A stretch of 64,000 bases of DNA, taken from NCBI GenBank assembly GCA_015231825.1, contig JADGAV010000018.1, positions 27,406 through 91,405 of the forward strand, written 5' to 3'. Below, piece after piece: positions 53,186 to 62,706 of this stretch; the first letter of the stretch is position 1; every line of letters begins with the position of its first letter. A program made the translations under genes and the position numbers. Source of the DNA: SAR324 cluster bacterium (GTDB lineage Bacteria; SAR324; NAC60-12). The notes beneath the pieces are model-generated. The model worked only from the letters and a program-made list of their open reading frames with translations. It did no database searches and was not told the DNA's origin.

Positions 53186-54008
53186 TCGTAATTTGCTCTC
53201 AGCAGGAAGGTGGCTCATTTTGACGATTGGGGTCCTTTGGTCCGCTTTTCCGATCTTCATGGTGGTCTCGTCTTCGTTCAAACCGCCCCTGGATATTTTT
53301 GCCGTGCCACCCAAATTTATCTTTGAGCCTACTATTGAAAACTATATCCTTCTTTTTCAGGAATGGCCTGAATTCGTCAAAGCGCTGGGGAATTCTCTGA
53401 TTATTACGGCTGGTGCCACAGTGCTGACCGCGGTGACATCTCTACTCGCTGGATACGCATATTCCCGATTCCACTCACGTCTGCTGACTCTTTCTGCCTT
53501 TTTTATGATTCTGGTTCGAATGCTGCCGCCTATCGTGGTGACCATTCCCCTCTTTCCTGCTATCAGCGCCCTTCGCCTCAGTGATACTCATGCGATTCTG
53601 ATTTTGCTCTATGCCGCGTTCTTTGTCAGCTTAGCGACCTGGATTCTGAAGACATTTATTGACCAGATTCCGCGAGAACTCGAAGAGGCGGCAGAAGTGG
53701 AAGGGGCTTCGGTTTGGCAGCGTCTCTTCAAGGTGGTGCTCCCGCTTTCGATTCATGGTACCATCGCTGCTTGCGTATTCGTGGTTATTTTCTCATGGAA
53801 TGAGTATGTCTTCGCATTGATATTCACCTCCAATACTGCGAGAACAGCACCCTTGGTTCTTTCTGAAATTGCCGGGTCTGTCGAAGGAGTTCAATGGGGA
53901 GTTCTATTTGCCGCTGCCACTGTCCAATTGTTTCCAATTCTCATCTTTGTTCTCGTTGTGCAAAAATTCATCGTCACCGGGCTGACTGCCGGTGCAGTAA
54001 AAGGTTAG
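53178..54008 (+). CDS. ABC sugar permease, MalG type
   Basis: 276 residues from ATG 53178 (MDDRNLLSAGRW). A longer frame from 53058 lies inside the other permease and lacks homology, so is rejected. Six TM helices. EAA loop: ELEEAAEVEGASVWQRLFKVVLP. The 8-bp overlap with the preceding gene indicates tight translational coupling. It forms the transmembrane heterodimer. Confidence 0.92.
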   Translation: MDDRNLLSAGRWLILTIGVLWSAFPIFMVVSSSFKPPLDIFAVPPKFIFEPTIENYILLFQEWPEFVKALGNSLIITAGATVLTAVTSLLAGYAYSRFHSRLLTLSAFFMILVRMLPPIVVTIPLFPAISALRLSDTHAILILLYAAFFVSLATWILKTFIDQIPRELEEAAEVEGASVWQRLFKVVLPLSIHGTIAACVFVVIFSWNEYVFALIFTSNTARTAPLVLSEIAGSVEGVQWGVLFAAATVQLFPILIFVLVVQKFIVTGLTAGAVKG

Positions 54009-54018
54009 AGATTTTCCT

Positions 54019-55095
54019 ATGTCAACATTGCAAATAAAAGGACTCTGCAAAAGCTTCGGGGATGTAGATGCCCTGATCGAGATCGATCTGATGGTGCGTG
54101 ATGGCGAGTTCATTGTCCTTGTCGGTCCATCGGGTTGCGGTAAATCCACTCTGCTTCGCTGCATTGCTGGCCTGGAGAAGCACCAGGCTGGCGATATTGT
54201 CGTCGACGGAAAATCCATTACCAATGTCCAGACGCGTGACCGCAATGTCGCCATGGTGTTTCAGAGTTACGCCTTGTTTCCCCACTTGACCGTTACCGAG
54301 AACATTGCCTTCGGTCTGCGTTTGCGTCGAATCGATCCAGGAGCAATTGAAGAAAAGGTGAACTACGCAACAGAAATGCTCAGTCTGAAAGAATTGGTCG
54401 ACCGCTATCCACGAGAACTTTCTGGTGGCCAAAGACAGCGAGTGGCGATGGGACGTGCAATTGTGCGTGATCCGATGTTGTTTCTGTTCGACGAACCATT
54501 GTCAAATCTGGATGCCAAGCTCCGTGTTCAAATGCGGACAGAAATCAAGGCCCTCCGCCAGCGGCTGGGAATCACTTCAATCTACGTCACTCATGACCAG
54601 GATGAAGCGATGACGCTGGCTGACCGAATTTTTATTTTGAACAATGGCCGGATTGAGCAGACCGGGACTCCTATGGAACTCTATGACGAACCCGCGAATC
54701 TTTTTGTTGCAGGATTCATGGGATCCCCGCCAATGAACTTCATTGAACTGCACCGAAAAGGGGAGGGGAGCCATACTCAACTGGAAACTTCTGGCGGGCA
54801 ACGGGTACCTCTGCCGCAATTCGACATTTCATCCGATATGCAAACGGTTGTCCTGGGTGTGCGCCCGGAAGGGTTCCGAATCGCAGAAAATGGACCCTTG
54901 AGAGGCGAGGTTGAAGTGGTCGAACCAAAAGGTAACGAAACCCTCGTGTTTGTCCGGCTCGACGAGTCACATCTCCTCTGCGTCGTTGCTGGCAAACGCG
55001 CGGTGTTTCAGCCGAATGATTCAGTTTCGATCGCTTTCGATGATTCAGAAACTCATTTGTTCGACTCAAAAACCGGGTTGAAAATAACCCATTGA
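54019..55095 (+). CDS. ABC sugar transporter ATPase (MalK/UgpC type)
   Basis: 358 residues, including Walker A GPSGCGKST, signature LSGGQRQRVAMGRAI, Walker B LFLFDEPLSNLD and H-loop VTHDQDEA. The C-terminal ~115 residues form the OB-like TOBE regulatory domain (VVLGVRPEGFRI). It powers import through the two permeases. 10 bp after the MalG-type gene. Confidence 0.94.
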   Translation: MSTLQIKGLCKSFGDVDALIEIDLMVRDGEFIVLVGPSGCGKSTLLRCIAGLEKHQAGDIVVDGKSITNVQTRDRNVAMVFQSYALFPHLTVTENIAFGLRLRRIDPGAIEEKVNYATEMLSLKELVDRYPRELSGGQRQRVAMGRAIVRDPMLFLFDEPLSNLDAKLRVQMRTEIKALRQRLGITSIYVTHDQDEAMTLADRIFILNNGRIEQTGTPMELYDEPANLFVAGFMGSPPMNFIELHRKGEGSHTQLETSGGQRVPLPQFDISSDMQTVVLGVRPEGFRIAENGPLRGEVEVVEPKGNETLVFVRLDESHLLCVVAGKRAVFQPNDSVSIAFDDSETHLFDSKTGLKITH

Positions 55096-55214
55096 ATGGT
55101 GTCGGCTGACGCCTAAATAGAATGGCTCAAAAACTGTAAACAATACTGATCTGAGGAGTCGGCAGCATGAAACACTGTATGCAATGAATCAGTTCAACTC
55201 ATGGAGACTACATA

Positions 55215-56381
55215 ATGGCCCTTATCGAGAAAATCGAACTCATTCATTTTACCTATGATGTTGAGGGACTTGGTCCTGATGCAGAGGGTGTTTTGGGTTA
55301 CAATCCTTCCGCACAGACTCAATTGAAAAGCTTTGTCCTCAGGATCCGTGATTCGGATGGTACCGTTGGAGAGTATTGCCCCATGCATTCCGGCAAACAT
55401 CCGGCCGTCATCAATCAGACTATTCCCCTGCTTCCTTCCCTGGTTGGTCAGGATAGTCTAGCCCGCGAAGAACTCTATCAGCACTATAAGCGCCGTTTCA
55501 GACATCTTGGTGGAGTCGGCTACTCGGCAATTGATATTTGTTTATGGGATCTTTTCGGAAAAAAAGTTGATCTGCCGATTGCTAAACTGCTGGGAGGCTA
55601 CCGCTGGGAATTACCAGCCTATGCGAGCACTATTTCAGGCGATCGCAACGGTGGATTGTCGGAACCCGAAGCCTATGCTGAGTTTGCACAACAATGCTCT
55701 GCGCTTGGATATCGTGGTTTCAAGATGCATTGTTGGTCCGACGGTGATCCTAAAGCCGAAATCGAAACCATTAAAGCTGTTGCACGTGCTGTTGGAGGAA
55801 CAATGGATTTGATGACCGATCCTGCCAGCAGCATCAGGACTTATGCTGATGCACTTCGTGTCGGGCGCGCCTGTGATGATCATGATTTTTTTTGGTTGGA
55901 AGATCCTCTTGCAGATTGTGGGCATGCACCTCAAGTGCACCGAATGCTAAGACAGCAGATCAAGACGCCGCTGCTTTTAACCGAGCATGTTCGGGGACTC
56001 GAAGCAAAAACACCATGGATTACCGAAGAAGCAAGCAATTTCTTGCGCGCCGATCCTGAATACGATTTGGGAATCACTGGCGTCATGAAGACAGCGGCTC
56101 TCGCGGAAGCCTTCGGTCTGGATGTGGAACTGCATTCGAGCGGTCCGGCCCACCGCCATTGTATGTCCGCCATCCGAAACTCAAACTACTACGAGTTAGC
56201 CTTGGTTCATCCCCGGATGGCCAATCCGCTGCCTAAGATTTTTTCCTGCGGCTATTCCGATCAGTTGGAGGCAGTGTCTTCGAATGGATGTGTCCCAGTG
56301 CCCAGCGGGCCAGGATTGGGGGTTATGCTTGACAGTGATTTTCTTGCCCATGCTGAAGTGGGACGCCAGATTTTTGAATAA
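55215..56381 (+). CDS. enolase-superfamily sugar-acid dehydratase-like protein (MR subgroup)
   Basis: 388 residues. Lys170-x-His172 (GFKMHCW), metal ligands Asp202, Glu229 and Glu257, Asp284 in the DLGITG loop and His307 in VELHSSG follow the mandelate racemase/dehydratase order. Such enzymes remove a proton alpha to a carboxylate and often dehydrate sugar acids. The Lys-x-His form differs from the Lys-x-Lys of mandelate racemase itself, so substrate is not known. 119 bp after the ATPase gene, preceding the oxidoreductases. Confidence 0.88.
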   Translation: MALIEKIELIHFTYDVEGLGPDAEGVLGYNPSAQTQLKSFVLRIRDSDGTVGEYCPMHSGKHPAVINQTIPLLPSLVGQDSLAREELYQHYKRRFRHLGGVGYSAIDICLWDLFGKKVDLPIAKLLGGYRWELPAYASTISGDRNGGLSEPEAYAEFAQQCSALGYRGFKMHCWSDGDPKAEIETIKAVARAVGGTMDLMTDPASSIRTYADALRVGRACDDHDFFWLEDPLADCGHAPQVHRMLRQQIKTPLLLTEHVRGLEAKTPWITEEASNFLRADPEYDLGITGVMKTAALAEAFGLDVELHSSGPAHRHCMSAIRNSNYYELALVHPRMANPLPKIFSCGYSDQLEAVSSNGCVPVPSGPGLGVMLDSDFLAHAEVGRQIFE

Positions 56382-56416
56382 CCGCGTCTTATTGGCGATA
56401 AATACTGAGAAAACTC

Positions 56417-58102
56417 ATGATGATAAAATGGGACTATCTCATAGTTGGCGGAGGCTCTGCCGGGACGGTGCTGGCCAACCGTCTCTCTGCTGATCGTAAT
56501 TGTCAAGTTCTGCTGCTTGAAGCCGGCCCGGACGTTCTTCCGGATCAAGAACCTGATGATGTCCAGGATCTATGTCCTTATGAAGCCTGTTTCAATCCTG
56601 CCTACAATTGGCCAGGAATGAAAGCCCGTTTTGCGCCGCCAAGTGTGCAGGAAGAGGCTCCCCTAAAAAAATACGAGCAGCCGCGGGTTATTGGTGGAGG
56701 CTCGACGATGAATGGTCAGCTGGCGAATCGTGGAATACCTGAGGACTACGATGGCTGGGCGGCAAAAGGAGCTGAAGGTTGGGATTGGGAGTCGGTACTT
56801 CCCTATTTTCGTTCCCTGGAAAATGATCTTGATTTTGATGGTCCGTTCCATGGAGCACAGGGTCCGATCTCAATCAGCCGTGTCCCGGAAGCTGCATGGC
56901 CGGGTTTCACACGAGCTGTTGCTGAGGCTTTCAAGTACAGGGGTTATCAAAATATCAAAGATCAAAATGGTGTTTTTAGGGATGGGTGGTTTCCCCTGGC
57001 TGTTTCGACAGATCGTCAACGCCGAGTTTCAACGGCCCGGGGATATTTGTCAAATGATGTCAGGGCCCGGGACAATCTCAAAATTCGCGCAGGGACATCG
57101 GTTCAGCGAATTCTCATGGAAAACAAGAAGGCAGTCGGTGTTCAAGTTGAAGGAGAAGAGATTTATGGCCGGGAGATCATTGTCTGTGCGGGTGGCTTGC
57201 AGAGTCCTGCGATGCTGATGAGGTCCGGAATTGGTCCTCAAGCCCACTTGCAGCAACTGGGCATTCCCGTCATCTGTCACCGGCCCGGAGTCGGTGAAAA
57301 TCTGCAGGAGCATCCCTCCATCGCTCTGTCAGCCTGGATTAAAAGAAACTTTCGAATGGGTAAGAGCCCTCGCCGCCATGCTCATATCGGTCTTCGCTAC
57401 AGTTCCGAAATTGCGGAAACTCCGAAACATGACATGTTCATGGCAGTGATAGCAAGGACCGCATGGCATCCTCTTGGTGTTCGCATCGGGACTCTTTTCT
57501 CTTGGGTCAATAAACCCTATTCGAAGGGTACAGTGCACCTTTCTGTCGAAGATCCTGACGGATATCCTGATGTTGCTTTCAAACTTCTATCGGATTCACG
57601 TGATCTGGAGCGAATGAAGGCCTCCTTTCGCTTGATGGCGGCTCTTTTCGCGTCTCAAGCATTGCGGGTGGCTGCAGCTGATCCCTTTGCAGCAACCCAC
57701 GGAGCCCTGGCTTCGATTGTCCGTAAAGAAAATCTGCTTAATCGCCTAATTACTTTGGGTCCGGCCTTGTTGACTGACGGACCGCCTGCTTTGCGACGAG
57801 CAGTGATTGGCACTTTGATTGCGCCTGGATTTAATCTTGCTGCTGCGCTTAGCGATGAAAATAAGCTGGAAGATGTTGTCAGAAGACATACTATTGGTGG
57901 CTGGCACCCATGCGGGACGTGCCGGATGGGGAAAGCCGGTGATCCGGATGCCGTGGTCGATCCGCGAACTGCGAGAGTCCACGGAGTAGACGGTTTGAGT
58001 GTGGTCGATGCTTCGATCATGCCGGCTGTGCCTTGCGCCAATACCAACATCCCTACCATCATGCTTGCAGAAAAGATGGCGGATGGGATTCTGGTGAGGT
58101 GA
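56417..58102 (+). CDS. GMC-family FAD oxidoreductase
   Basis: 561 residues. FAD-binding YLIVGGGSAGTVLANRL at residue ~6, the GMC signature 1 GGGSTMNGQLANRG, and signature 2 GGLQSPAMLMRSGIGP. The C-terminal active site has HPCGTCRMG and a VVDASIMP...NTNIPTIMLAEKMAD segment with the His/Asn pair. It oxidises primary or secondary alcohols (choline-, glucoside- or polyol-type). Cytoplasmic, without a signal peptide. 35 bp after the dehydratase gene. Confidence 0.92.
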   Translation: MMIKWDYLIVGGGSAGTVLANRLSADRNCQVLLLEAGPDVLPDQEPDDVQDLCPYEACFNPAYNWPGMKARFAPPSVQEEAPLKKYEQPRVIGGGSTMNGQLANRGIPEDYDGWAAKGAEGWDWESVLPYFRSLENDLDFDGPFHGAQGPISISRVPEAAWPGFTRAVAEAFKYRGYQNIKDQNGVFRDGWFPLAVSTDRQRRVSTARGYLSNDVRARDNLKIRAGTSVQRILMENKKAVGVQVEGEEIYGREIIVCAGGLQSPAMLMRSGIGPQAHLQQLGIPVICHRPGVGENLQEHPSIALSAWIKRNFRMGKSPRRHAHIGLRYSSEIAETPKHDMFMAVIARTAWHPLGVRIGTLFSWVNKPYSKGTVHLSVEDPDGYPDVAFKLLSDSRDLERMKASFRLMAALFASQALRVAAADPFAATHGALASIVRKENLLNRLITLGPALLTDGPPALRRAVIGTLIAPGFNLAAALSDENKLEDVVRRHTIGGWHPCGTCRMGKAGDPDAVVDPRTARVHGVDGLSVVDASIMPAVPCANTNIPTIMLAEKMADGILVR

Positions 58103-58171
58103 CCATAATTCTGTAGTTGCTTAGAAATTAGTAGAAATACAAGGATAAGAAGTTTTTGGAATGAGGACACT

Positions 58172-58918
58172 ATGAATGAAATCGACTTGAAAAACCAATT
58201 TGCCATTGTGACAGGCGGGGCTCAGGGAATTGGCCGTGCCGTTGCCGAACGGCTGTCTTTGAGTGGCGCCAGGGTTGCCCTTTGGGATATGGACTTTGCC
58301 TTGGCTACGGAAACAGCTGATCAGATAGGAAAAGGAAGCATTGCTGTTTCAGTTGATGTTTCAGACTGGGCGAGTGTGCAGGAAGCTTTTGATCGAACCA
58401 TGAATGAATTCGCGCGGATTGACATCCTGGTCAATTCTGCTGGTATTGCCGGGTCAAATGCTACGGTTGCCGACTACTCCGTCGAGGAATTCAAGCAGAT
58501 CGTTGATATCAATTTGATGGGAACTTTTCATGTTAACAAGTCCGTCATCAAGACGATGCGTTCTCAAAATTACGGTCGAATTGTCAATATCGCTTCAATT
58601 GCCGGCAAGGAAGGCAATCCCAATGCATCGGCCTATTCAGCTTCTAAAGCAGGGGTGATCGGCCTTACAAAATCTCTAGGCAAAGAGTTGGCGGATACCA
58701 ACATTGCCGTGAACTGCGTAACGCCCGCTGCTGCACGCACCCGAATTTTTGATCAGATGAGTCAGGAACACATCGACTATATGCTGCAGAAGATTCCTCG
58801 CGGTCGCTTTCTGGAACTTGATGAATCTGCATCGATGATCGCCTGGCTTGTTTCTTCAGAGAACAGTTTCACCACCGGCAGCACCTTTGATCTTTCCGGC
58901 GGACGGGCCACCTACTGA
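58172..58918 (+). CDS. short-chain dehydrogenase/reductase
   Basis: 248 residues. TGGAQGIG is the NAD(P)-binding loop, with Asp at ~39 (WDMDFA) after strand 2, pointing to NAD(H). The catalytic Ser (NIASIAG), YSASKAG (Tyr-x3-Lys) and the N-terminal NSAGIAG motif are present. Likely oxidises the sugar or polyol intermediate. Spaced 69 bp after the GMC gene. Confidence 0.92.
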   Translation: MNEIDLKNQFAIVTGGAQGIGRAVAERLSLSGARVALWDMDFALATETADQIGKGSIAVSVDVSDWASVQEAFDRTMNEFARIDILVNSAGIAGSNATVADYSVEEFKQIVDINLMGTFHVNKSVIKTMRSQNYGRIVNIASIAGKEGNPNASAYSASKAGVIGLTKSLGKELADTNIAVNCVTPAAARTRIFDQMSQEHIDYMLQKIPRGRFLELDESASMIAWLVSSENSFTTGSTFDLSGGRATY

Positions 58919-58964
58919 GAGATTAAAATAAAGAAAGGCAAAGATTGGAAAAATTAGGAGTATT

Positions 58965-60497
58965 ATGAAGACTGTATTTGTTCTCTTCGATTCCCTCAAC
59001 CGGCGTTCTCTGCAGCCGTATGGCGCTAAAACGATCAAAACGCCGAATTTCAATCGCCTTGCCGATCGCTGCGTGACCTTTGATACCCATTATGTGGGCA
59101 GCCTTCCTTGTATGCCGGCACGTCGTGATCTGCAGACCGGGCGCCTTAGTTTCCTTCATCGATCCTGGGGACCGCTCGAGCCTTTTGACAATTCTTTTCC
59201 TGAACTGCTTGGCAACGGCGGAGTGCAAAGCCACCTGGTGTCGGACCACTTTCACTACTGGGAAGACGGGGGTGCGACCTACCACAACCGTTATCATACC
59301 TATGAATTTATACGGGGACAGGAACGTGATCCCTGGAAAGCCATGGTGCAGGCGCCGTGGGAACGACTGCGCGAAAAATATCACGAGATGCAATTCGATA
59401 CCACCCCCCGAAGCTTCCACCGCAATCATATCATCAACCGTGAATTCATACTTGAGGAGAAAGACTTTCCCTCGGTTCAATGCTTCGATGCAGGCATCAA
59501 CTTTCTTAACTACAACCGCAACGCTGAGGATTGGTTTCTTCAAATTGAAACTTTTGATCCACATGAGCCGTTTTTTGCACCAGAGGGCTACCGCAGAGAT
59601 TACCCAACGGACTATGAAGGTCCGATTCTTGACTGGCCACGCTATGCCCGGGTGACGGAAGCTCCGGAAGAATATGAGGAATTGTGTGCCAATTACTGCG
59701 CGATTGTGGCTCTTTGTGACGCACAGTTGGGTCGTCTGCTCAACTATTTTGACGAACATGAATTGTGGAAGGATACTGCATTGCTCGTCAGCACGGACCA
59801 CGGCTATCTATTGGGCGAACACGATTGGTGGGCTAAAGTTCGGATGCCGGTTTATGACGAACTCGCCAAGATTCCGCTTTTTGTCTACCATCCCGACTTT
59901 GCTTCCAACGCTGGCGAACGGAGAAAGTCATTGACTCAAACCATTGACCTGATGCCCACGATACTTGATTTGCATGGCCTGCCATCACCTCCTGAAGTAG
60001 AAGGCTTCTCACTGATCAATCTGCTGGAAGACGATGGACCACTGCGCAAAGCAGCACTTTACGGAGTTTGGGGCAGTGCAGCCAATATAACAGATGGTCG
60101 CTATACTTACTTTCGTTATCCTGACGACTTCGACAAACAGGAAATTTTCCAATATACTTTGATGCCGATGCATCCGATGTCACTTTTTGCTCCTGAGGCA
60201 TTGCGGTCTGCTGAACTTGTCGAACCGTTTAACTTCACGAAAGGTGTGCCCCTCCTAAAAATCTCGGGTCATGCTGAAACTTCAATCAATAGTGGGCTCG
60301 GGATTCCAAATCGCTCATTGGCAAAAGGTTTTTTCCAAGATCAGGGAACAGTTCTTTTTGATACTTTGAACGATCCTGGGCAGATAGACCCGCTTGAAGA
60401 AAAGGACTTGGAGGATCGCCTGGTGTGTTTGATGCGAGATCTGATGAAAGCAAACGATGCTCCTCCGGAAGTTTACAGACGTTTCGGAATGACTTAG
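58965..60497 (+). CDS. type-I sulfatase (formylglycine-dependent), cytoplasmic
   Basis: 510 residues. The formylglycine precursor is Cys49 in SLPCMPARRD (C-x-P-x-R), with Asp9 and the late TDHGYLLGEHDWWAK for the calcium site. There is no signal peptide, unlike the usual periplasmic polysaccharide sulfatases, so the substrate enters intact and desulfation happens inside the cell. It needs a formylglycine-generating enzyme or anSME, not seen in the window. 46 bp after the SDR gene. A hairpin follows at 60511. Confidence 0.9.
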   Translation: MKTVFVLFDSLNRRSLQPYGAKTIKTPNFNRLADRCVTFDTHYVGSLPCMPARRDLQTGRLSFLHRSWGPLEPFDNSFPELLGNGGVQSHLVSDHFHYWEDGGATYHNRYHTYEFIRGQERDPWKAMVQAPWERLREKYHEMQFDTTPRSFHRNHIINREFILEEKDFPSVQCFDAGINFLNYNRNAEDWFLQIETFDPHEPFFAPEGYRRDYPTDYEGPILDWPRYARVTEAPEEYEELCANYCAIVALCDAQLGRLLNYFDEHELWKDTALLVSTDHGYLLGEHDWWAKVRMPVYDELAKIPLFVYHPDFASNAGERRKSLTQTIDLMPTILDLHGLPSPPEVEGFSLINLLEDDGPLRKAALYGVWGSAANITDGRYTYFRYPDDFDKQEIFQYTLMPMHPMSLFAPEALRSAELVEPFNFTKGVPLLKISGHAETSINSGLGIPNRSLAKGFFQDQGTVLFDTLNDPGQIDPLEEKDLEDRLVCLMRDLMKANDAPPEVYRRFGMT

Positions 60498-60510
60498 AAT
60501 GAGGGTTAAA

Positions 60511-60537
60511 CAAAAGTGCTCCTTCGAGCCGCTTTTG
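60511..60537 (+). terminator. hairpin after the sulfatase gene
   Basis: CAAAAG (60511-60516) pairs with CTTTTG (60532-60537), enclosing GCTC-CTTC-GAGC. A stem with a small internal mismatch and a 4-nt loop. Not followed by an immediate T-run, so termination is uncertain. Confidence 0.45.
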
Positions 60538-60735
60538 GTGTAAAAATTTTTTCGCCAGAATCCGCATCGGTCGAAGAATGTTTTTTTTTCCGAGATGCCG
60601 CCCTCCATGCCAATCTGCCGCTAGTCTCTCCTGTTTTTCCAATAGTAATGTCATCAATTCGTCCTCTATTGCAATTTTAATTGCAGACGTTTATGTTGAA
60701 TTGCTGTACTGAGTTTATCGAAGGATCGAACAGAT

Positions 60736-62406
60736 ATGAAATCATACACAATAGGTCTGGATTTTGGCACAAATTCTGTGCGTTCCATTATTGCTGATTG
60801 CAGCAATGGCGACGAAATTGCTACTTCCGTTTTTAACTATCCTACCGGAGAACATGGGGTAATCCTCGATAAAGACAATCATCACCTAGCACGGCAAAAT
60901 CCTGCTGACTACATTGAAGGATTAGAGAGCAGCGTCATCGATGCACTCAAGGATGCGCATGCATTTGCGGGTTTTTCAAATGAACGGGTGATTGGAATCG
61001 GAGTAGATACAACCGGGTCCACTCCTATGCCTGTAGGCAAAAATAACAGTCCCCTGGCGATTTCTTCTGTCTGGAAGAATAATCCTGCAGCCCATGCCTG
61101 GTTGTGGAAAGACCACACGGCAGCAGAAGAAGCACAGCAGATTACAAGACTGGCCCGAAAACACCGGCCTCAGTACCTGGCAAAGTGCGGTGGAATTTAT
61201 TCCTCCGAATGGTTCTGGTCTAAAATTTGGCATTGTCTGAATTCAGCACCGGACGTATTTGATGCTGCCTACAGCTGGCTGGAGATCGCGGACTACATTC
61301 CTGCTCTCCTCGCGGGAATTAGAGATCCTCATTTAGTAATCCGGGGTATTTGCCCGGCAGGTCATAAAGCGATGTATTGCGACGAATGGGAGGGTTTGCC
61401 GGACAAGGAATTCCTGGCAATGCTCAATCCCAAACTCGCCGATCTGCGAGACAGGCTTTATCTCAAAGCCCACAGTGCCGACTTTAAAGCAGGTGAGCTA
61501 TCTGCAGAATGGGCCAACAAATTGGGGCTAATTGAAGGAATTCCCATTGGTGTTGGTGCGCTAGATGCCCATTATGGAGCAATTGGTGCGGGTGTCAAAG
61601 AGGGAACTCTGGTTAAGATTATCGGGACCTCGACGTGTGATTGTACGGTGGCTCCGACGACAAAAAAAGTGGAAGATGTTCCGGGAATTTGCGGCATTGT
61701 TAACGGTTCTATCCTTCCTGGATTCTACGGATTGGAAGCGGGGCAGTCCGCTGTCGGTGATATTTTCAAATGGTTTGTTGAAATCATTTGTCAAGGAAAC
61801 GACGGACATCATCAAATTTTGACTGAGGAAGCATCGGGCTTGCATCCGGGGCAATCTGGACTTTTGGCATTGGATTGGAACAATGGAAATCGAACAATAC
61901 TGGTTGATCCCAAACTTTCTGGATTACTGATAGGACAAACTCTGTATACCACTTCTGCAGAAATTTATCGGGCATTAATTGAAGCGACTGCATTTGGAGC
62001 ACGTGCGATTATTGACAGGTTTCAGGAGTTTAAAATTCCAGTGGAAAAAATTGTTTGTTGTGGAGGAATCGCGGAAAAGAATCCCCTGTTGATGCAAATT
62101 TATGCCGATGTTACCGGCTGCACCATGCAGGTTTCGGCCTCTGAGCAAACCTGTGCGTTAGGATCTGCCATCGTCGCCTCTGTCTTGGCTGGAGAGCTGA
62201 AAGGTGGTCATCCGAGCATTTTTGTCGCTCAGCAGAAAATGACGCAAATTAAATCACGTGAATATTTTCCAAATCTCGAAAATAAAGTCATCTATGACAA
62301 GCTGTATCGGCTCTACTGCACTCTGCATGACGGATTTGGCGGGGTCCAGCCAATGGTTGATCTTTCGAATGTCATGAAAGATTTAATGTCACTCAAGAAA
62401 GGGTAA
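60736..62406 (+). CDS. araB: FGGY carbohydrate kinase, ribulokinase type
   Basis: 556 residues, the usual ribulokinase length. GLDFGTNSVRS at residue 7 is the phosphate-binding start. GIYSSEWFWSKIW, ITEWVADKIPALLAG-type central segment (here LEIADYIPALLAG), and GGIAEKNPLLMQIYADVTG (the second FGGY signature). It phosphorylates a ketopentose or polyol, usually L-ribulose. No other arabinose genes nearby, so the substrate may belong to the catabolic island. RBS AAGGA before the ATG. Confidence 0.88.
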   Translation: MKSYTIGLDFGTNSVRSIIADCSNGDEIATSVFNYPTGEHGVILDKDNHHLARQNPADYIEGLESSVIDALKDAHAFAGFSNERVIGIGVDTTGSTPMPVGKNNSPLAISSVWKNNPAAHAWLWKDHTAAEEAQQITRLARKHRPQYLAKCGGIYSSEWFWSKIWHCLNSAPDVFDAAYSWLEIADYIPALLAGIRDPHLVIRGICPAGHKAMYCDEWEGLPDKEFLAMLNPKLADLRDRLYLKAHSADFKAGELSAEWANKLGLIEGIPIGVGALDAHYGAIGAGVKEGTLVKIIGTSTCDCTVAPTTKKVEDVPGICGIVNGSILPGFYGLEAGQSAVGDIFKWFVEIICQGNDGHHQILTEEASGLHPGQSGLLALDWNNGNRTILVDPKLSGLLIGQTLYTTSAEIYRALIEATAFGARAIIDRFQEFKIPVEKIVCCGGIAEKNPLLMQIYADVTGCTMQVSASEQTCALGSAIVASVLAGELKGGHPSIFVAQQKMTQIKSREYFPNLENKVIYDKLYRLYCTLHDGFGGVQPMVDLSNVMKDLMSLKKG

Positions 62407-62706
62407 AGAGCTGAGTTGATGGCAGGCTTTTCCGGGAAAAGAATATGAAACCAATATGGTATCGGATTGATTTGGATGGCAGAAACAAACTATGGAAAAC
62501 CCGGTGATTTTGACAGCAAGCCATGCCCCGTTTAATAGGGAGAAGCTGTCTATCGAGCAGTTTTTCTTTATTTGGAACTGGAGGGTTTGGTAAAAATGAA
62601 CTAGCTCAAACGGAATATTTGTAGTCGTACTCAGGTTTTAAAAAAATCAGTCTTGAATAAACTTTTGGCAACGGAAACATGGGAAAGATGCTTATGACGG
62701 GCAAAT
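62407..62706. other. 300-bp gap between kinase and galactokinase genes
   Basis: Contains the promoter-like TTGACA-TAATAG (62510-62538). No gene or RNA recognised. Confidence 0.5.
62510..62538 (+). promoter_or_regulatory. candidate galactokinase promoter
   Basis: TTGACA (62510-62515), 17-bp spacer, TAATAG (62533-62538), about 170 nt before the GTG start. Confidence 0.42.
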
